Assembly: GCA_035415725.1 (NCBI GenBank)
Contig: DAOOGN010000014.1
Coordinates: 1-52,608, forward strand
Reading direction: 5' to 3'
Origin: DSWT01 sp035415725
GTDB lineage: Bacteria; Chloroflexota; Anaerolineae; B4-G1; SLSP01
Length of the DNA: 52,608 nucleotides
Position numbers and translations under genes: made by a program. This document shows, in pieces, positions 39,996-49,095 of this stretch. Each line of letters begins with the position of its first letter. The stretch's first letter is position 1. The notes under the pieces were generated by a model that made no database searches, was not told the DNA's origin, and was given only the letters and a program-made list of their open reading frames with translations.

Positions 39996-40068
39996 CGGAA
40001 ATTTGCGTAAGCCCTAGACTATGAGACTCTTTTCGAAGGAGGTCTTGACCGCGGGTTTGAACTTTGGG

Positions 40069-40096
40069 TTGTCGGTTATTCTGCCGGTGTTATAAT
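40069..40096 (+). promoter_or_regulatory. Promoter of the membrane protein gene at 40162
   Basis: TTGTCG (40069-40074), a 16-base spacer and a perfect TATAAT (40091-40096). Start near 40103, leaving a leader of about 60 bases. Confidence 0.75.
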
Positions 40097-40161
40097 GGGG
40101 GTGCAGTAGCCGTGGGGATGGCCCCCAGAAAGAGGTCGAGACACTGGAAGGAAAACAGTCC

Positions 40162-40977
40162 ATGCTACGTGCCGAACTGAAGCGAAACTTGTTACCCATG
40201 GCCCTTATCGCGCTCGGATGCTTGATTCTTCTAGCCATCGTCTTTTTCCTGTTTCGTTCACAGTGGGAGATGGTCGGGTGGGTGCTGGTTGGATCGCTTA
40301 TGATCGGCGCCGGTGTGCTCGGCATTGTCATCACCCGCCCGAAAAACAAAAACCCCGCCGGTGACGAATCGGCCCCGGCATCCTCGGTTCCCCCGTCCCC
40401 GCCGACAGCGCCGCAGCATTCCGCCGTCGGTGGGTGGAAAATCACCACCCCTACACCCGGACCGGAGGGGAAAGCGGTCATTCCCAAACCGTGGATTATC
40501 GGCGGGAGCGTGCTTTTGGCGAGCGGTGTTTTGTTGCTGTTGTGTAACCTGGCGACAACCGTATTATCTCTGTTTACCGTCCGCGAAACTCAAATCATCG
40601 ATTGTCGGGAGGCCCCTCTTTATGCTGAGGAAGGCTGGAAGTTCGTGTCGTCGTATTCCTACAGTGCCGACGATGCTGTTGCCGGCGAGACAATCCGCAC
40701 CGCTTGCGTGATGGAACAAGAGCGCTTTGTGTGGGACAAGGATAAACGCTCTTCCAGGGATGAAGGCGATGCCGAAGACGAATTTGCGCCGGAGGCTGAT
40801 CTCACCCCGGAAGGTGATGCGTCCGCCGATGACTTTGCTCCTGCTCTCTATGTGACGCCGATGCGGACGCCTTTGGTCCAACCGCTGGCGACACCATCAC
40901 CTTGGTCCTCGCCTACGGGCTGGAGCGCCACTTCGCCGTTGTCGACCGCGACACCGCCGTCGTCGTTGGCCCCTTAG
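40162..40977 (+). CDS. Two-TM membrane protein of unknown function (probably frameshifted)
   Basis: 271 residues in the open frame, ATG 40162 behind GGAAGG. TM1 about 11-31, TM2 about 37-58, a Pro/Ser linker, TM3 about 112-135. An outside or cytoplasmic domain follows with two cysteines (IIDCREAPLYAEEGWKFVSSYSY and RTACVMEQER). From about residue 235 the frame turns Ser/Thr/Pro-rich and loses protein-like character, while another frame gains it, so a frameshift near 40855-40890 is likely. No family recognised. Confidence 0.65.
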   Translation: MLRAELKRNLLPMALIALGCLILLAIVFFLFRSQWEMVGWVLVGSLMIGAGVLGIVITRPKNKNPAGDESAPASSVPPSPPTAPQHSAVGGWKITTPTPGPEGKAVIPKPWIIGGSVLLASGVLLLLCNLATTVLSLFTVRETQIIDCREAPLYAEEGWKFVSSYSYSADDAVAGETIRTACVMEQERFVWDKDKRSSRDEGDAEDEFAPEADLTPEGDASADDFAPALYVTPMRTPLVQPLATPSPWSSPTGWSATSPLSTATPPSSLAP

Positions 40978-41190
40978 CCACGGCTACGCCGCTTCAGCCT
41001 CCTGTACAGCAACGCCGACCCCGCGCCTCGACTGACCGTCTGTGAAGCTGCAGCGGAAGATGGCTACTTCACCTATGTCCAACCTATGTCCGAACCTATG
41101 TCCGAACCTATGTCCGATGATTCTTCTATCCTCTCGAACGTCGGCGCGATTTCTCGAGGCGCATGCATGTCTTTCAGCAACCCCCGTTAG
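40886..41190 (+). pseudogene. Out-of-frame continuation of the gene at 40162
   Basis: From about 40886 a different frame encodes GDTITLVLAYGLERHFAVVD and continues with RDTAVVVGPLATATP. From about 40985 the original frame, beyond its TAG at 40975-40977, encodes LLYSNADPAPRLTVCEAA and then a Met-Ser-Glu-Pro repeat up to TAG 41188-41190. Third-position G/C use favours these readings. Two compensating shifts would restore one protein of about 342 codons. This may be real decay or sequencing error. Confidence 0.45.
41071..41117 (+). repeat. 12-bp tandem repeat (about four units)
   Basis: ACCTATGTCCGA and close variants are repeated about four times. The unit length is a multiple of three, so in the original reading frame it encodes Pro-Met-Ser-Glu repeats. 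Too short and too regular to be a CRISPR. Confidence 0.8.
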
Positions 41191-41291
41191 ATTTTCAGCG
41201 TCGGCGATCTCTGCGGTGCAAAGGTCATCCTGGTCGAAAGTACAGGGCGGAATTTATTCTTATGGGCAATGTCCCTTTGCCGTGTTTCGTT

Positions 41292-41297
41292 TATAAT
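41292..41297 (+). promoter_or_regulatory. Candidate -10 box in front of the ABC operon
   Basis: TATAAT in the stretch before the ABC ATPase gene; no convincing -35 is seen. A 9-bp hairpin (TAGGGCGAA with TTCGCCCTA, about 41322-41346) lies in the leader. The gap 41191-41376 holds nothing else recognised. Confidence 0.4.
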
Positions 41298-41376
41298 GGA
41301 CTTGTCTTATGGGTAACATAATAGGGCGAAGGGGCAATTCGCCCTACAAAACGAACTCTTTATACGAGGAGGTCTC

Positions 41377-42294
41377 ATGACCACAGTTCAAGTTTCACAC
41401 GTCAGCAAGTCTTTTGGCAACGTCAAAGCGGTGCAGGACGTCTCTTTCGAGGTTTACCCCGGTGAGGTGTTCGGTCTGTTGGGGCCGAACGGCGCCGGCA
41501 AGACGACGACGATCCGCATGATACTGGATATTTTCCGCCCTGACGGTGGCGAGGTCACGATCTTTGACGGCAAACTGACCGAGGAGAAAAAGAATCGCAT
41601 CGGCTACATGCCGGAGGAACGCGGCCTATACAAAGACCTGAAGCTCGAACCGACATTGATCTTCCTGGCGACGCTCAAGGGCCTCGACGAGGCCACGGCG
41701 CGTGCGCGATTAGGTTCCTGGCTGGAGCGCTTTGATCTCCAGGATTATCGTCAGCAGAAGGTGCAAAACCTCAGCAAAGGGATGCAGCAGAAAGCGCAAC
41801 TGATCGCTACCCTGCTCCACGATCCCGATCTCCTGGTGGTCGATGAACCGTTCGCCGGGCTGGATCCGCTGAACACGCGACTGGTGAAAGACATCATCGA
41901 GGAATTGCGTCAGCAGGGCAAGACGGTCATCATGTCGGCGCACCAGATGCACCAGGTGGAGGCGTTGTGCAACCGCATCGTGCTCATCGACCACGGGCGC
42001 AACGTCCTCTACGGCGAAGTGGACAAGATCAAGCGCGACTTTGCCGGCAATGCGCTGACCATCGAAGGCCAGGGCGATTTCACGAATCTGCCCGGTGTTT
42101 TGGAAGCGCGCCATCACAACGGGACGTGGAGCCTGACGTTGGGCACAGGGGTGGATTCACAGGACGTGCTGCGGGCGATTATGCGTCGGGACGGCGTTAA
42201 ACTGGAGCGCTTTGAGATCGCCGAGCCATCGCTCGAAGACATCTTCGTCACCGTGGTGCAGCGCGCCGAACAGGAGGAGGCGACGTATGCATAG
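41377..42294 (+). CDS. ABC transporter ATP-binding protein (NatA type)
   Basis: 305 residues, ATG 41377 behind GAGGAGG. Walker A GPNGAGKTT (about 38-46), Q-loop EERGLYKDL, signature LSKGMQQK, Walker B LLVVDEPFAGLDP, and the H-loop MSAHQM. The C-terminal about 90 residues match the extra domain of the NatA/DUF4162 class, which usually exports Na+, drugs or peptides. It overlaps the first permease gene by 8 bases. With two permease genes it forms a complete exporter. Confidence 0.95.
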   Translation: MTTVQVSHVSKSFGNVKAVQDVSFEVYPGEVFGLLGPNGAGKTTTIRMILDIFRPDGGEVTIFDGKLTEEKKNRIGYMPEERGLYKDLKLEPTLIFLATLKGLDEATARARLGSWLERFDLQDYRQQKVQNLSKGMQQKAQLIATLLHDPDLLVVDEPFAGLDPLNTRLVKDIIEELRQQGKTVIMSAHQMHQVEALCNRIVLIDHGRNVLYGEVDKIKRDFAGNALTIEGQGDFTNLPGVLEARHHNGTWSLTLGTGVDSQDVLRAIMRRDGVKLERFEIAEPSLEDIFVTVVQRAEQEEATYA

Positions 42295-43501
42295 TTTGTG
42301 GTTGATCGCCAAACACGAATACCTGAAAATTGTCCAAAAGAAGTCGTTTCTGGTGGGAACGTTGTGGATGCCGGCGATGATCATCATCGTGATGGTCGTC
42401 AGCATTCTCGCCACGCTGGGTCAACGCGGAAGCCTGCCGTTGGGTTATGTGGACTACACGGGCCTCCTCAGAGATACGGTGACACTGCCCTCGGGTGAGG
42501 ACGGGCGAGCGCCGGTAGCGATACAGGCTCTACCCGACGAGGATGCGGCGCGCGCGGCGTTGGAAGCCGGGGAGATTCAGGCGTACTATGTGGTTCCTGC
42601 GGATTATGTGCAATCGGGGAATGTACAGCTTGTTTACCTCAACCGGCGCCCCGGCGAAGTGGCGCAGGATGACTTCAGGAGTTTTCTGTGCGCCAACTTG
42701 CTCGTCGAACATCCCGCCGATATCCAGCAGCGCATGGTGGAAGGTGCCTCGATCACTTTCCGCTCCAGTGATGGCAGTCAGGAGATCGAAAGCGGGAATG
42801 TGCTCGACTTCATGGTGCCATACATCACGACCTTCTTCTTCATCTTTGCTGTGATGAACTCCGGCAGCTACATGCTTCAGGCCATCACCGACGAGAAAGA
42901 GAATCGCACTATCGAAGTACTGGCGACCTCGGTGCGGCCGGGCGAACTGATCGGCGGCAAGGCGGTGGGATTGATGAGCGTGGGACTGACGCAGTTGGGA
43001 ATATGGCTCCTGACGGGCGTGCTCGCGTTGTTCGTCGCTTCATTCTTTATGACGGAAGTGCAAGAGGTGCGCATCCCGTGGGCCCTGCTCGGCGTCGTCG
43101 CGCTTTTCTTCCTGCCGGCTTATGCCTTGACCGCCGGGATGATGACGGCGGTGGGCGGTATGGTCTCCGACCTGCGCCAGGGGCAACAAATCACAGGTAT
43201 CCTGAACATGTTCTTTGTGCTGCCGTTGTTTTTCATCACGCTGATCATGGCGAAACCCAATAGTCCGCTGATCGTGGCGCTGACGCTATTCCCGACGACA
43301 GCCTTCGTCACCATCACCATGCGCTGGGCCGTCACCACGGTGCCGCTGTGGCAACTGGGCCTCAGTTGGGTGCTGTTGGTCGCGTCTGCCACGGCGAGTG
43401 TGAGGGTTGCGACGCGCATCTTCCGCCTGGGGATGTTGCACTATGGGCAATCATTGCGGGTTAAAACCCTCATCACTTTGCTGCGCACCGAGCGGCCATG
43501 A
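42287..43501 (+). CDS. ABC-2 type permease (NatB-like), first copy
   Basis: 404 residues from ATG 42287, with GGAGG upstream inside the ATPase gene. TM1 lies about 23-45, then a large outside domain of about 130 residues (EDAARAALEAGEIQAYYVVPADYV is the conserved part), then about five membrane segments with the ENRTIEVLATSVRPGELIGGKAVG coupling segment between TM2 and TM3. Exporter channel half. Confidence 0.93.
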   Translation: MHSLWLIAKHEYLKIVQKKSFLVGTLWMPAMIIIVMVVSILATLGQRGSLPLGYVDYTGLLRDTVTLPSGEDGRAPVAIQALPDEDAARAALEAGEIQAYYVVPADYVQSGNVQLVYLNRRPGEVAQDDFRSFLCANLLVEHPADIQQRMVEGASITFRSSDGSQEIESGNVLDFMVPYITTFFFIFAVMNSGSYMLQAITDEKENRTIEVLATSVRPGELIGGKAVGLMSVGLTQLGIWLLTGVLALFVASFFMTEVQEVRIPWALLGVVALFFLPAYALTAGMMTAVGGMVSDLRQGQQITGILNMFFVLPLFFITLIMAKPNSPLIVALTLFPTTAFVTITMRWAVTTVPLWQLGLSWVLLVASATASVRVATRIFRLGMLHYGQSLRVKTLITLLRTERP

Positions 43502-43514
43502 AGGAGGATAAGCG

Positions 43515-44771
43515 ATGCGTAACATTGGGTTAGTCATCAAAAACGAAATTCGCAATACGATTGGCAAGCCCTCGTTTTGGGTCACGACATTCTTACTGCC
43601 TGCTCTCATTATGATCTTTACCTTCGGGGCGCAATTCTTCAGCCAGCGCGCGATTGAGCAAGAAGAGGATGTGCTTGCCGATGCGGGACAAGACGCCACG
43701 CTGGCGATTGGTTATGTGGATCACGCCGGCCTGATTAGCCGCCTGCCGCCCGGCATCCCGGAGACGTTCGTGCGCGCGTTCCCCGACGAAGAGACCGCGC
43801 GCGCGGCGTTGTTGGGTGGAGAACTGCGGGAATACTACATCATTCCGGCGGATTACATCGCTACCGGCAACCTCGTCGCGATAGAGCGAGAGTTTGCGCC
43901 GCTCGGCAACATCGGCAGCACCGACGTTTTCCAGTACGTGATCAGCTTCAATCTGGTGGGTGATGAGACGATCGCCAGACGGGTGGCTAATCCCATCGCC
44001 AACGTCGATACTATCGCTCTGGCAGCCGAAGGTACCAACGCCACGGCTGACTACGGAACCCGTTTTTTGGTCGGCTACGGCGTGCTCTTCATCTTTTACT
44101 TTGTGCTGACGATGAGCAGCAGCTTTATGCTGCGCAGCGTCTCCCAGGAGAAAGAGAACCAGACGGTGGAAGTGCTGTTGGTCAGCCTGCGTCCGCGCGA
44201 TCTGATGTTGGGAAAAGTGCTCGGTCTGGGGGCGGTGGCGTTGCTGCAGATGGCGATCTGGCTGGGCGGCAGTTACCTGACGTTGACGCGGGGCGGCTCG
44301 GCGCTGGCGTCGTTCGGCATTATGGTCGGCAATATCACCTTGCCGCAAGGGTTTGTGGTGTGGGGCTTGCTCTACTTTATCCTCGGCTACATCCTCTATG
44401 CTTCGATTCTGGGCGCCATCGGCGCGTTGGCGCCGAGCGCCCGTGAAACCGGGTCATTCACCTTCATGGTGATGGTGCCGATGATGCTTCCGCTGTTTTT
44501 GAGCAACGCCTTTGTCGAAACGCCGAACGGCTTGCTGGCGACCATCGTGAGCCTCTTTCCGCTGACCGCACCCACATCGATGCTGCCGCGTCTGGCGGCG
44601 GGCGGCGTGCCGTTGTGGCAGCCGTTGGTCGGCCTGGTGATATTGGCGGCGACGGCCTACCTCTTCGTCCTGGTCGCCGCGCGCTTTTTCCGCGCCGACA
44701 CACTGCTTTCCAGCGCGAGCATGAGCTGGCAGCGGGTACGGGAGGAATTCAAGAAAGGGAGTCAGGAGTAA
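43515..44771 (+). CDS. ABC-2 type permease (NatB-like), second copy
   Basis: 418 residues, ATG 43515 behind AAGGAGG. Same architecture as the preceding gene: TM1, an outside domain with FPDEETARAALLGGELREYYIIPADYI, and five or six TMs with ENQTVEVLLVSLRPRDLMLGKVLG. The two permeases are paralogues and probably form a heterodimer with two copies of the ATPase. The stop codon faces the convergent regulator gene 87 bases away. That gap has AGTAAGAAG/CTTCTTACT inverted repeats that may terminate both genes. Confidence 0.93.
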   Translation: MRNIGLVIKNEIRNTIGKPSFWVTTFLLPALIMIFTFGAQFFSQRAIEQEEDVLADAGQDATLAIGYVDHAGLISRLPPGIPETFVRAFPDEETARAALLGGELREYYIIPADYIATGNLVAIEREFAPLGNIGSTDVFQYVISFNLVGDETIARRVANPIANVDTIALAAEGTNATADYGTRFLVGYGVLFIFYFVLTMSSSFMLRSVSQEKENQTVEVLLVSLRPRDLMLGKVLGLGAVALLQMAIWLGGSYLTLTRGGSALASFGIMVGNITLPQGFVVWGLLYFILGYILYASILGAIGALAPSARETGSFTFMVMVPMMLPLFLSNAFVETPNGLLATIVSLFPLTAPTSMLPRLAAGGVPLWQPLVGLVILAATAYLFVLVAARFFRADTLLSSASMSWQRVREEFKKGSQE

Positions 44772-44858
44772 GAAGCAAGGAGCAAGAAATAAGGGTAGGG
44801 TAGGAGCAGGAAATTGGGATTTATTCAATCGGACTTCTTACTTCGTACTCCCTACTCC

Positions 44859-46226
44859 CTACTTCAAAATATAGTATGTCCCCCGTTTCTCGCCGATTTT
44901 GAGCAGCACGCCGCGCTCGACCATGTCAGCCAGATCGAGGCGCAGGGTTTCGGCAGTCACGTCGGGGCAGAGCGCCTGGTAATCGCGGTTGGTGATGCGA
45001 TCATTCTGTTGCAGGTAGGCCAGGGCCTTGGCCTGACGCTCGTTCATCGTCAGGTCCGCGCTGACAGGCAACAGGGGCGCGCGCTGCCGACTGCTCTCGA
45101 AGATGACGGTGAAGGCATATTCCTGGGCGCGGAACTGGGGTGGGGGATGACCTGCGTTCACCATATCCTGGATCATCAGGTCCACGCCAAGTCCTAATTC
45201 CTCGATGTAGCCCCATTGGAACAGGCCGTTGACGAGGCGTGGATTGCGCGAAAAATGCTCGTCCACAATGTTATCAACGGTGATGTAACCCGGTAGTCCG
45301 CCAGGACTCGAAATCTCCAGCCGGTCGGCGAACATACGTACTTCGATGGCCCGTCCGCGCAGGCGATAATCGCGGTGTGCCACGGCGTTGACCAGCGCCT
45401 CGCGGATGGCAGTCGGCGGGTATTGCCACTGCTCGCGGCGCTCCAGGCCGTGCACTACCGCCCCGACGCGAATCTCGGCCTGTAAAATGTCCCACGCGCG
45501 CTGAATGATATGCGCCAGAGGGCCGTTGAACTCCACACGCCGTCCGTAACCCGCTTCCCCACTCTCCTTGTGGACCTGCGTACCGTCAAAACGCACGAAG
45601 GTCAGTCCACTGCGGGGGATGAACGCCTGCGGATTCTTGCCGAATAAGAGGATGCCTGCTACCGTCGGTTGGCCGCCGGGCAGCAGCCACCCCATCTCCA
45701 CGAGCATATCATCGAGGGGACGGCTCAAGGGACGGCCCTGGCGTTTCTCCCACATCTCGACAAATTCGCGCAGGATGTCGGCGTCGAAATCGTCGCGTGT
45801 GGCGCCGGGGACCGGCTCGGCTTCGTATTCACCGGTCGAACGACTGGCGACGATCTGCTGCAACTGTTCTCCGGTCAACAGGCGGTTCTCTGCACCGGTG
45901 CGCACGAGCACCCGGCCATCGTGCAAGGTATGTAGTTCGGCGCTGCGTTGCACGCGCCCCACGAAGACAAACGCCCCTCCGCTCTCTATCTGTTCCCACG
46001 TGACGGGGATAGGCGGACGGCAGAGCCTCTCGGCCTGTTGTACCACTTCACCGAACTCTTCGGGGTAGAAATCGCCGGTAGGCGCGCCATTTTCGTCGAC
46101 GCCGATGTAAAGCGCGCCGCCGTCGGCATTGGCGAACGCGATCAGCGTTTCAGCCAGCAGCGTGGCATCCGCCGTAGGTAACAGCGCCGTCAGTTGGCCG
46201 GAATGAGGCTGAATGGTGTCGCGCAT
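44859..46226 (-). CDS. AlbA_2/Schlafen-type ATP-binding regulator with C-terminal winged helix
   Basis: 455 residues from ATG 46226 behind AAGGAG; longer upstream frames fall in repeat DNA. The AlbA_2 domain (about 10-125) has IAFANADGGALYIGVDENG. The middle and C-terminal GHKL-like region (HATPase_c_4) has REALVNAVAHRDYRLRGRAIEV and NPRLVNGLFQWGYIEELGLGV. A winged helix ends the protein (about 390-452). Members act as putative transcriptional regulators and some are linked to phage defence; here the role is unknown. Confidence 0.88.
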   Translation of the reverse strand: MRDTIQPHSGQLTALLPTADATLLAETLIAFANADGGALYIGVDENGAPTGDFYPEEFGEVVQQAERLCRPPIPVTWEQIESGGAFVFVGRVQRSAELHTLHDGRVLVRTGAENRLLTGEQLQQIVASRSTGEYEAEPVPGATRDDFDADILREFVEMWEKRQGRPLSRPLDDMLVEMGWLLPGGQPTVAGILLFGKNPQAFIPRSGLTFVRFDGTQVHKESGEAGYGRRVEFNGPLAHIIQRAWDILQAEIRVGAVVHGLERREQWQYPPTAIREALVNAVAHRDYRLRGRAIEVRMFADRLEISSPGGLPGYITVDNIVDEHFSRNPRLVNGLFQWGYIEELGLGVDLMIQDMVNAGHPPPQFRAQEYAFTVIFESSRQRAPLLPVSADLTMNERQAKALAYLQQNDRITNRDYQALCPDVTAETLRLDLADMVERGVLLKIGEKRGTYYILK

Positions 46227-46239
46227 CGTTACGCTCCTT

Positions 46240-46288
46240 CGAAAATAGCCCCAGAGCACCCAGAGTTCACAAGTTAATGTGAAATTCC
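46240..46288 (-). repeat. R3 repeat end in front of the AlbA_2 gene
   Basis: Read on the minus strand it ends TGCTCTGGGGCTATTTTCGA just before the AAGGAG site of the regulator gene. It matches the tails of the R3 copies at 10081 and 49333. Between it and 46383 there is only a tract of the attagcgcagattcgcg type, a low-order repeat. Confidence 0.7.
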
Positions 46289-46383
46289 TCTGAGAATAAA
46301 CCACTAATCTCGCTAATCCACGTGAATCTTGCTTAACTCTGGCTTAAAAATTAGCGCAGATTCGCGTGATTCGCGGTCGTGCG

Positions 46384-46537
46384 ACGAGTCCATCGTGGCA
46401 GAAATTTCACCCCCGTTAGCCATGCTCGAAGCGGATCGCCGCTTGAAGCGGATCGCCAGATCCGCGGTTCTGGCGCGCTACGCCGGGATTGACGATCCCT
46501 GGCAAGCATGAACTGGGGAACTATTTGTGCCGCGCAG
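46384..46537 (-). repeat. R2 dispersed repeat, copy 3
   Basis: Inverted copy that starts 3 bases after the gyrA stop codon (minus-strand sense) with CTGCGCGGCAC, contains the GCGGATC/GATCCGC hairpins, and ends CTGCCACGATGGACTCG. It has one partial extra 17-bp unit (GCGATCCGCTTCAAGCG) against nearly three in copy 2. Confidence 0.82.
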
Positions 46538-46539
46538 TC

Positions 46540-49095
46540 CTAGATGTCTATATCGACGGCTTCGGCATCGTCGCTGTTGTCATCGCCATGGCCGGTGTTG
46601 TCGTGAAGGTTCTCATCGCCGCCGTTGGGCGCGCCGTTGCCACCATTTTCACCGCCGCTGGGCAGGCGGGCAAGGGTGGCGACGCGGTCGCCATCACTCA
46701 AATTGATCATCTGCACACCGCGGGTGTAGCGCCCCATCTTGGGGATTTTGTCCACGCGGGTGCGCAAGACGATGCCGTTTTCTGACATCAGCGTCACCTC
46801 ATCTTCATCCTGGACGACGCGCCCATCCACCACCGGCCCGGTTTTGTCGTTGACGCGATAGGCGTAGACGCCTTTGCCGCCGCGACCCTGCGTGCGGAAT
46901 TCGTCCAGCGCCGTGCAACGCCCGAAACCTTTCCCCGAAGCCAGGAAGAGCGCCCCGTTCGGTTCCACGACTTCAGCGATGGTCAGGCGGTCGTTTTCTT
47001 GCAGTCGGATAGCGCTGACGCCTGCTGCCGTGCGCCCCATCGGGCGCACATCCTGCTCGTTGAAACGCAGCCCCATCCCCTGTTCCGTCACCAGAATGAG
47101 ATCATCATTGCCCTGCGTCAGCCGCACCCAGCCTAACTCGTCGCCATCGTTGAGCGAGATGGCAATCAGACCGCTGGGGCGCACGCCGTTGAACTCGGAC
47201 AGGGCAACGCGCTTGATGCGTCCCCGGCGGGTGACCATGGATAGATACCGGGCGTCGTCGAAGGTGGCGACGGGTACGACGGCGGTGACATGCTCTTCGG
47301 CTTCTATCGCCAGAATGCCGGCGATGAGCGACCCCTTGGACGTGCGGCCGGCGTCGGGAATCTGGTAGACTTTTTCCTGGTAGACTTTGCCCTTGTCGGT
47401 GAAGAACAGCACAGTGTCGTGGCTGTGGGCCGAAAGCAGGGTGGTGATCTCGTCCTCGTCGCCGGTTGTCATGCCGATCACTCCGCGTCCGCCGCGTTCC
47501 TGGGCGCGGAAGACCGTCCAGGGCATACGCTTGATGTAGCCGCGCTGGGTGATGGAAATCAGAACGCTTTCCTCCTCGACCAGGTCCTCGGCGTCGATGG
47601 AAGCGTCGGCTTGGGGGCGGATGACGGTGCGGCGCGGATCGCCGTAACGCTCGCGCAACTCGATCAAATCCTGACGAATGACCTGGCGCTGTTGCAGCGG
47701 TGAGGCCAGCAGTCCTTCGAGATAGGAAATCGTCTTGAGCAGCTCGGCGTACTCCTCCTCGAGTTTCTGACGTTCCAGCCCGGTGAGCCGGCGCAACTGC
47801 ATGTCGAGAATCGCCTGCGCCTGCACCTCGGTTAATCCAAAGCCGGCCATCAACCGGTCACGGGCGACATCCACATCCGGCGATTCGCGGATCGTTCTGA
47901 TGATCTCGTCCAGGTGGTCGAGGGCAATGAGCAGGCCCTCGACGATGTGGGCACGGGCCTGCGCCTTGTTCAGGTCGTACTGGGAGCGGCGCACCAGCAC
48001 TTCGATGCGGTGGTCAAGGAAGACCTGGAGCAGTCGTCGCAGCGGCAAGATGCGCGGCACACCGTCCACCAGCGCCAACAGTTGGATGCCGAAGGTGGAT
48101 TGCAGCGGCGTGTGTTTGTAGAGGCGATTGAGCGCCTTCTGCGGTTGCACGCCGCGCTTGAGTTCGATGATGATGCTCATCCCGCGCTTGTCCGATTCGT
48201 CACGCAGGTCGCCGATCTCATCCAGCTTGCCCTCACGGACAAGCGCCGCAATGCGTTCCAGCAGGCTCGATTTGTTGAGCTGGTAGGGGATTTCGGTGAT
48301 GACGATGCGGAAGCGCCCGCCATGCATTTCTTCGATGTTGGCGACGGCGCGCACGATGGCCTTGCCGCGCCCGGTGGCATAGGCTTTGGTGATCGGCTCC
48401 TGCCCCAGAATTTGCCCGCCGGTGGGGAAATCCGGTCCCTTGACGAATTCCATCAATTCTTCGACGCTGATTTCTTCGCGGCGGTCCCAATGGTCGAGGA
48501 TATGCACCAGCGCATCCACGATTTCGCCTAGATTGTGCGGTGGGATATTGGTCGCCATCCCCACGGCAATGCCTGACGCACCGTTGACGAGCAGGTTAGG
48601 CAGGCGGGCGGGCAGGACGGTGGGTTCTTGCAGGCTGCCGTCGAAGTTATCCACCCATGCCACAGTCTCTTTCTCGATGTCGTTGAGCATCTCCATCGCG
48701 ATGGGGGAAAGGCGCGCCTCGGTGTAACGCATGGCCGCCGGGGAATCGCCGTCGATGGAGCCGAAGTTGCCCTGTCCATCCACCAGCATATAGCGCATGG
48801 AGAAATCCTGTGCCATGCGCGCCATCGCTTCGTAAACGGCGGAGTCGCCGTGGGGGTGGTACTTGCCAAGAACTTCACCGACGATACGGGCGGATTTCTT
48901 GTGGGGGATGGTCGGGCGCACCCCCATATCGTGCATCGCATAGAGGATGCGGCGTTGCACCGGCTTGAGGCCGTCACGTGCATCGGGCAGTGCCCGCGCG
49001 ACGATCACGCTCATCGCGTAATCGAGGTACGCCGTGCGCAACTCATGTTGAATGTCTACCGTTTTAACGGTACCACTTTCGTTTTCTGTGCTCAA
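46540..49095 (-). CDS. gyrA: DNA gyrase subunit A
   Basis: Introduces negative supercoils with GyrB. The start is taken as TTG 49095, nine bases after GGAGG (851 residues); an ATG at 49146 has no site. From this start the catalytic Tyr is residue 124 (AMRYTEARLS) and the quinolone-region Ser is 85 (HPHGDSAVYE), in line with family numbering. The C-terminal propeller has RGGRGVIGM and the GyrA box QGRGGKG, and the protein ends in an acidic Asn/Gly/Asp tail as in other gyrases. ParC is less likely because of the box. Confidence 0.96.
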   Translation of the reverse strand: MSTENESGTVKTVDIQHELRTAYLDYAMSVIVARALPDARDGLKPVQRRILYAMHDMGVRPTIPHKKSARIVGEVLGKYHPHGDSAVYEAMARMAQDFSMRYMLVDGQGNFGSIDGDSPAAMRYTEARLSPIAMEMLNDIEKETVAWVDNFDGSLQEPTVLPARLPNLLVNGASGIAVGMATNIPPHNLGEIVDALVHILDHWDRREEISVEELMEFVKGPDFPTGGQILGQEPITKAYATGRGKAIVRAVANIEEMHGGRFRIVITEIPYQLNKSSLLERIAALVREGKLDEIGDLRDESDKRGMSIIIELKRGVQPQKALNRLYKHTPLQSTFGIQLLALVDGVPRILPLRRLLQVFLDHRIEVLVRRSQYDLNKAQARAHIVEGLLIALDHLDEIIRTIRESPDVDVARDRLMAGFGLTEVQAQAILDMQLRRLTGLERQKLEEEYAELLKTISYLEGLLASPLQQRQVIRQDLIELRERYGDPRRTVIRPQADASIDAEDLVEEESVLISITQRGYIKRMPWTVFRAQERGGRGVIGMTTGDEDEITTLLSAHSHDTVLFFTDKGKVYQEKVYQIPDAGRTSKGSLIAGILAIEAEEHVTAVVPVATFDDARYLSMVTRRGRIKRVALSEFNGVRPSGLIAISLNDGDELGWVRLTQGNDDLILVTEQGMGLRFNEQDVRPMGRTAAGVSAIRLQENDRLTIAEVVEPNGALFLASGKGFGRCTALDEFRTQGRGGKGVYAYRVNDKTGPVVDGRVVQDEDEVTLMSENGIVLRTRVDKIPKMGRYTRGVQMINLSDGDRVATLARLPSGGENGGNGAPNGGDENLHDNTGHGDDNSDDAEAVDIDI

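Larger units (their letters stand above)
39470..40017. mobile_element. Nested inverted-repeat region (IS5-like ends), no transposase
   Basis: The outer ends CTAGGACTTACGC (39470-39482) and GCGTAAGCCCTAG (40005-40017) are inverted repeats with one mismatch. CTAG at each end could be a four-base YTAR target duplication of the type known for some IS5-family elements (inference). A second, inner end AGGACTCACGCAA (39894-39906) pairs equally with the right end and would define a 122-bp element. The 712-base gap 39450-40161 holds this region, R1 copy F, two hairpins and a promoter, and no gene. Confidence 0.6.

Noticed and set aside
41071..41117. Possible CRISPR array
   Set aside because: 12-bp units directly adjoining without spacers; a coding tandem repeat, and no cas genes in the window.
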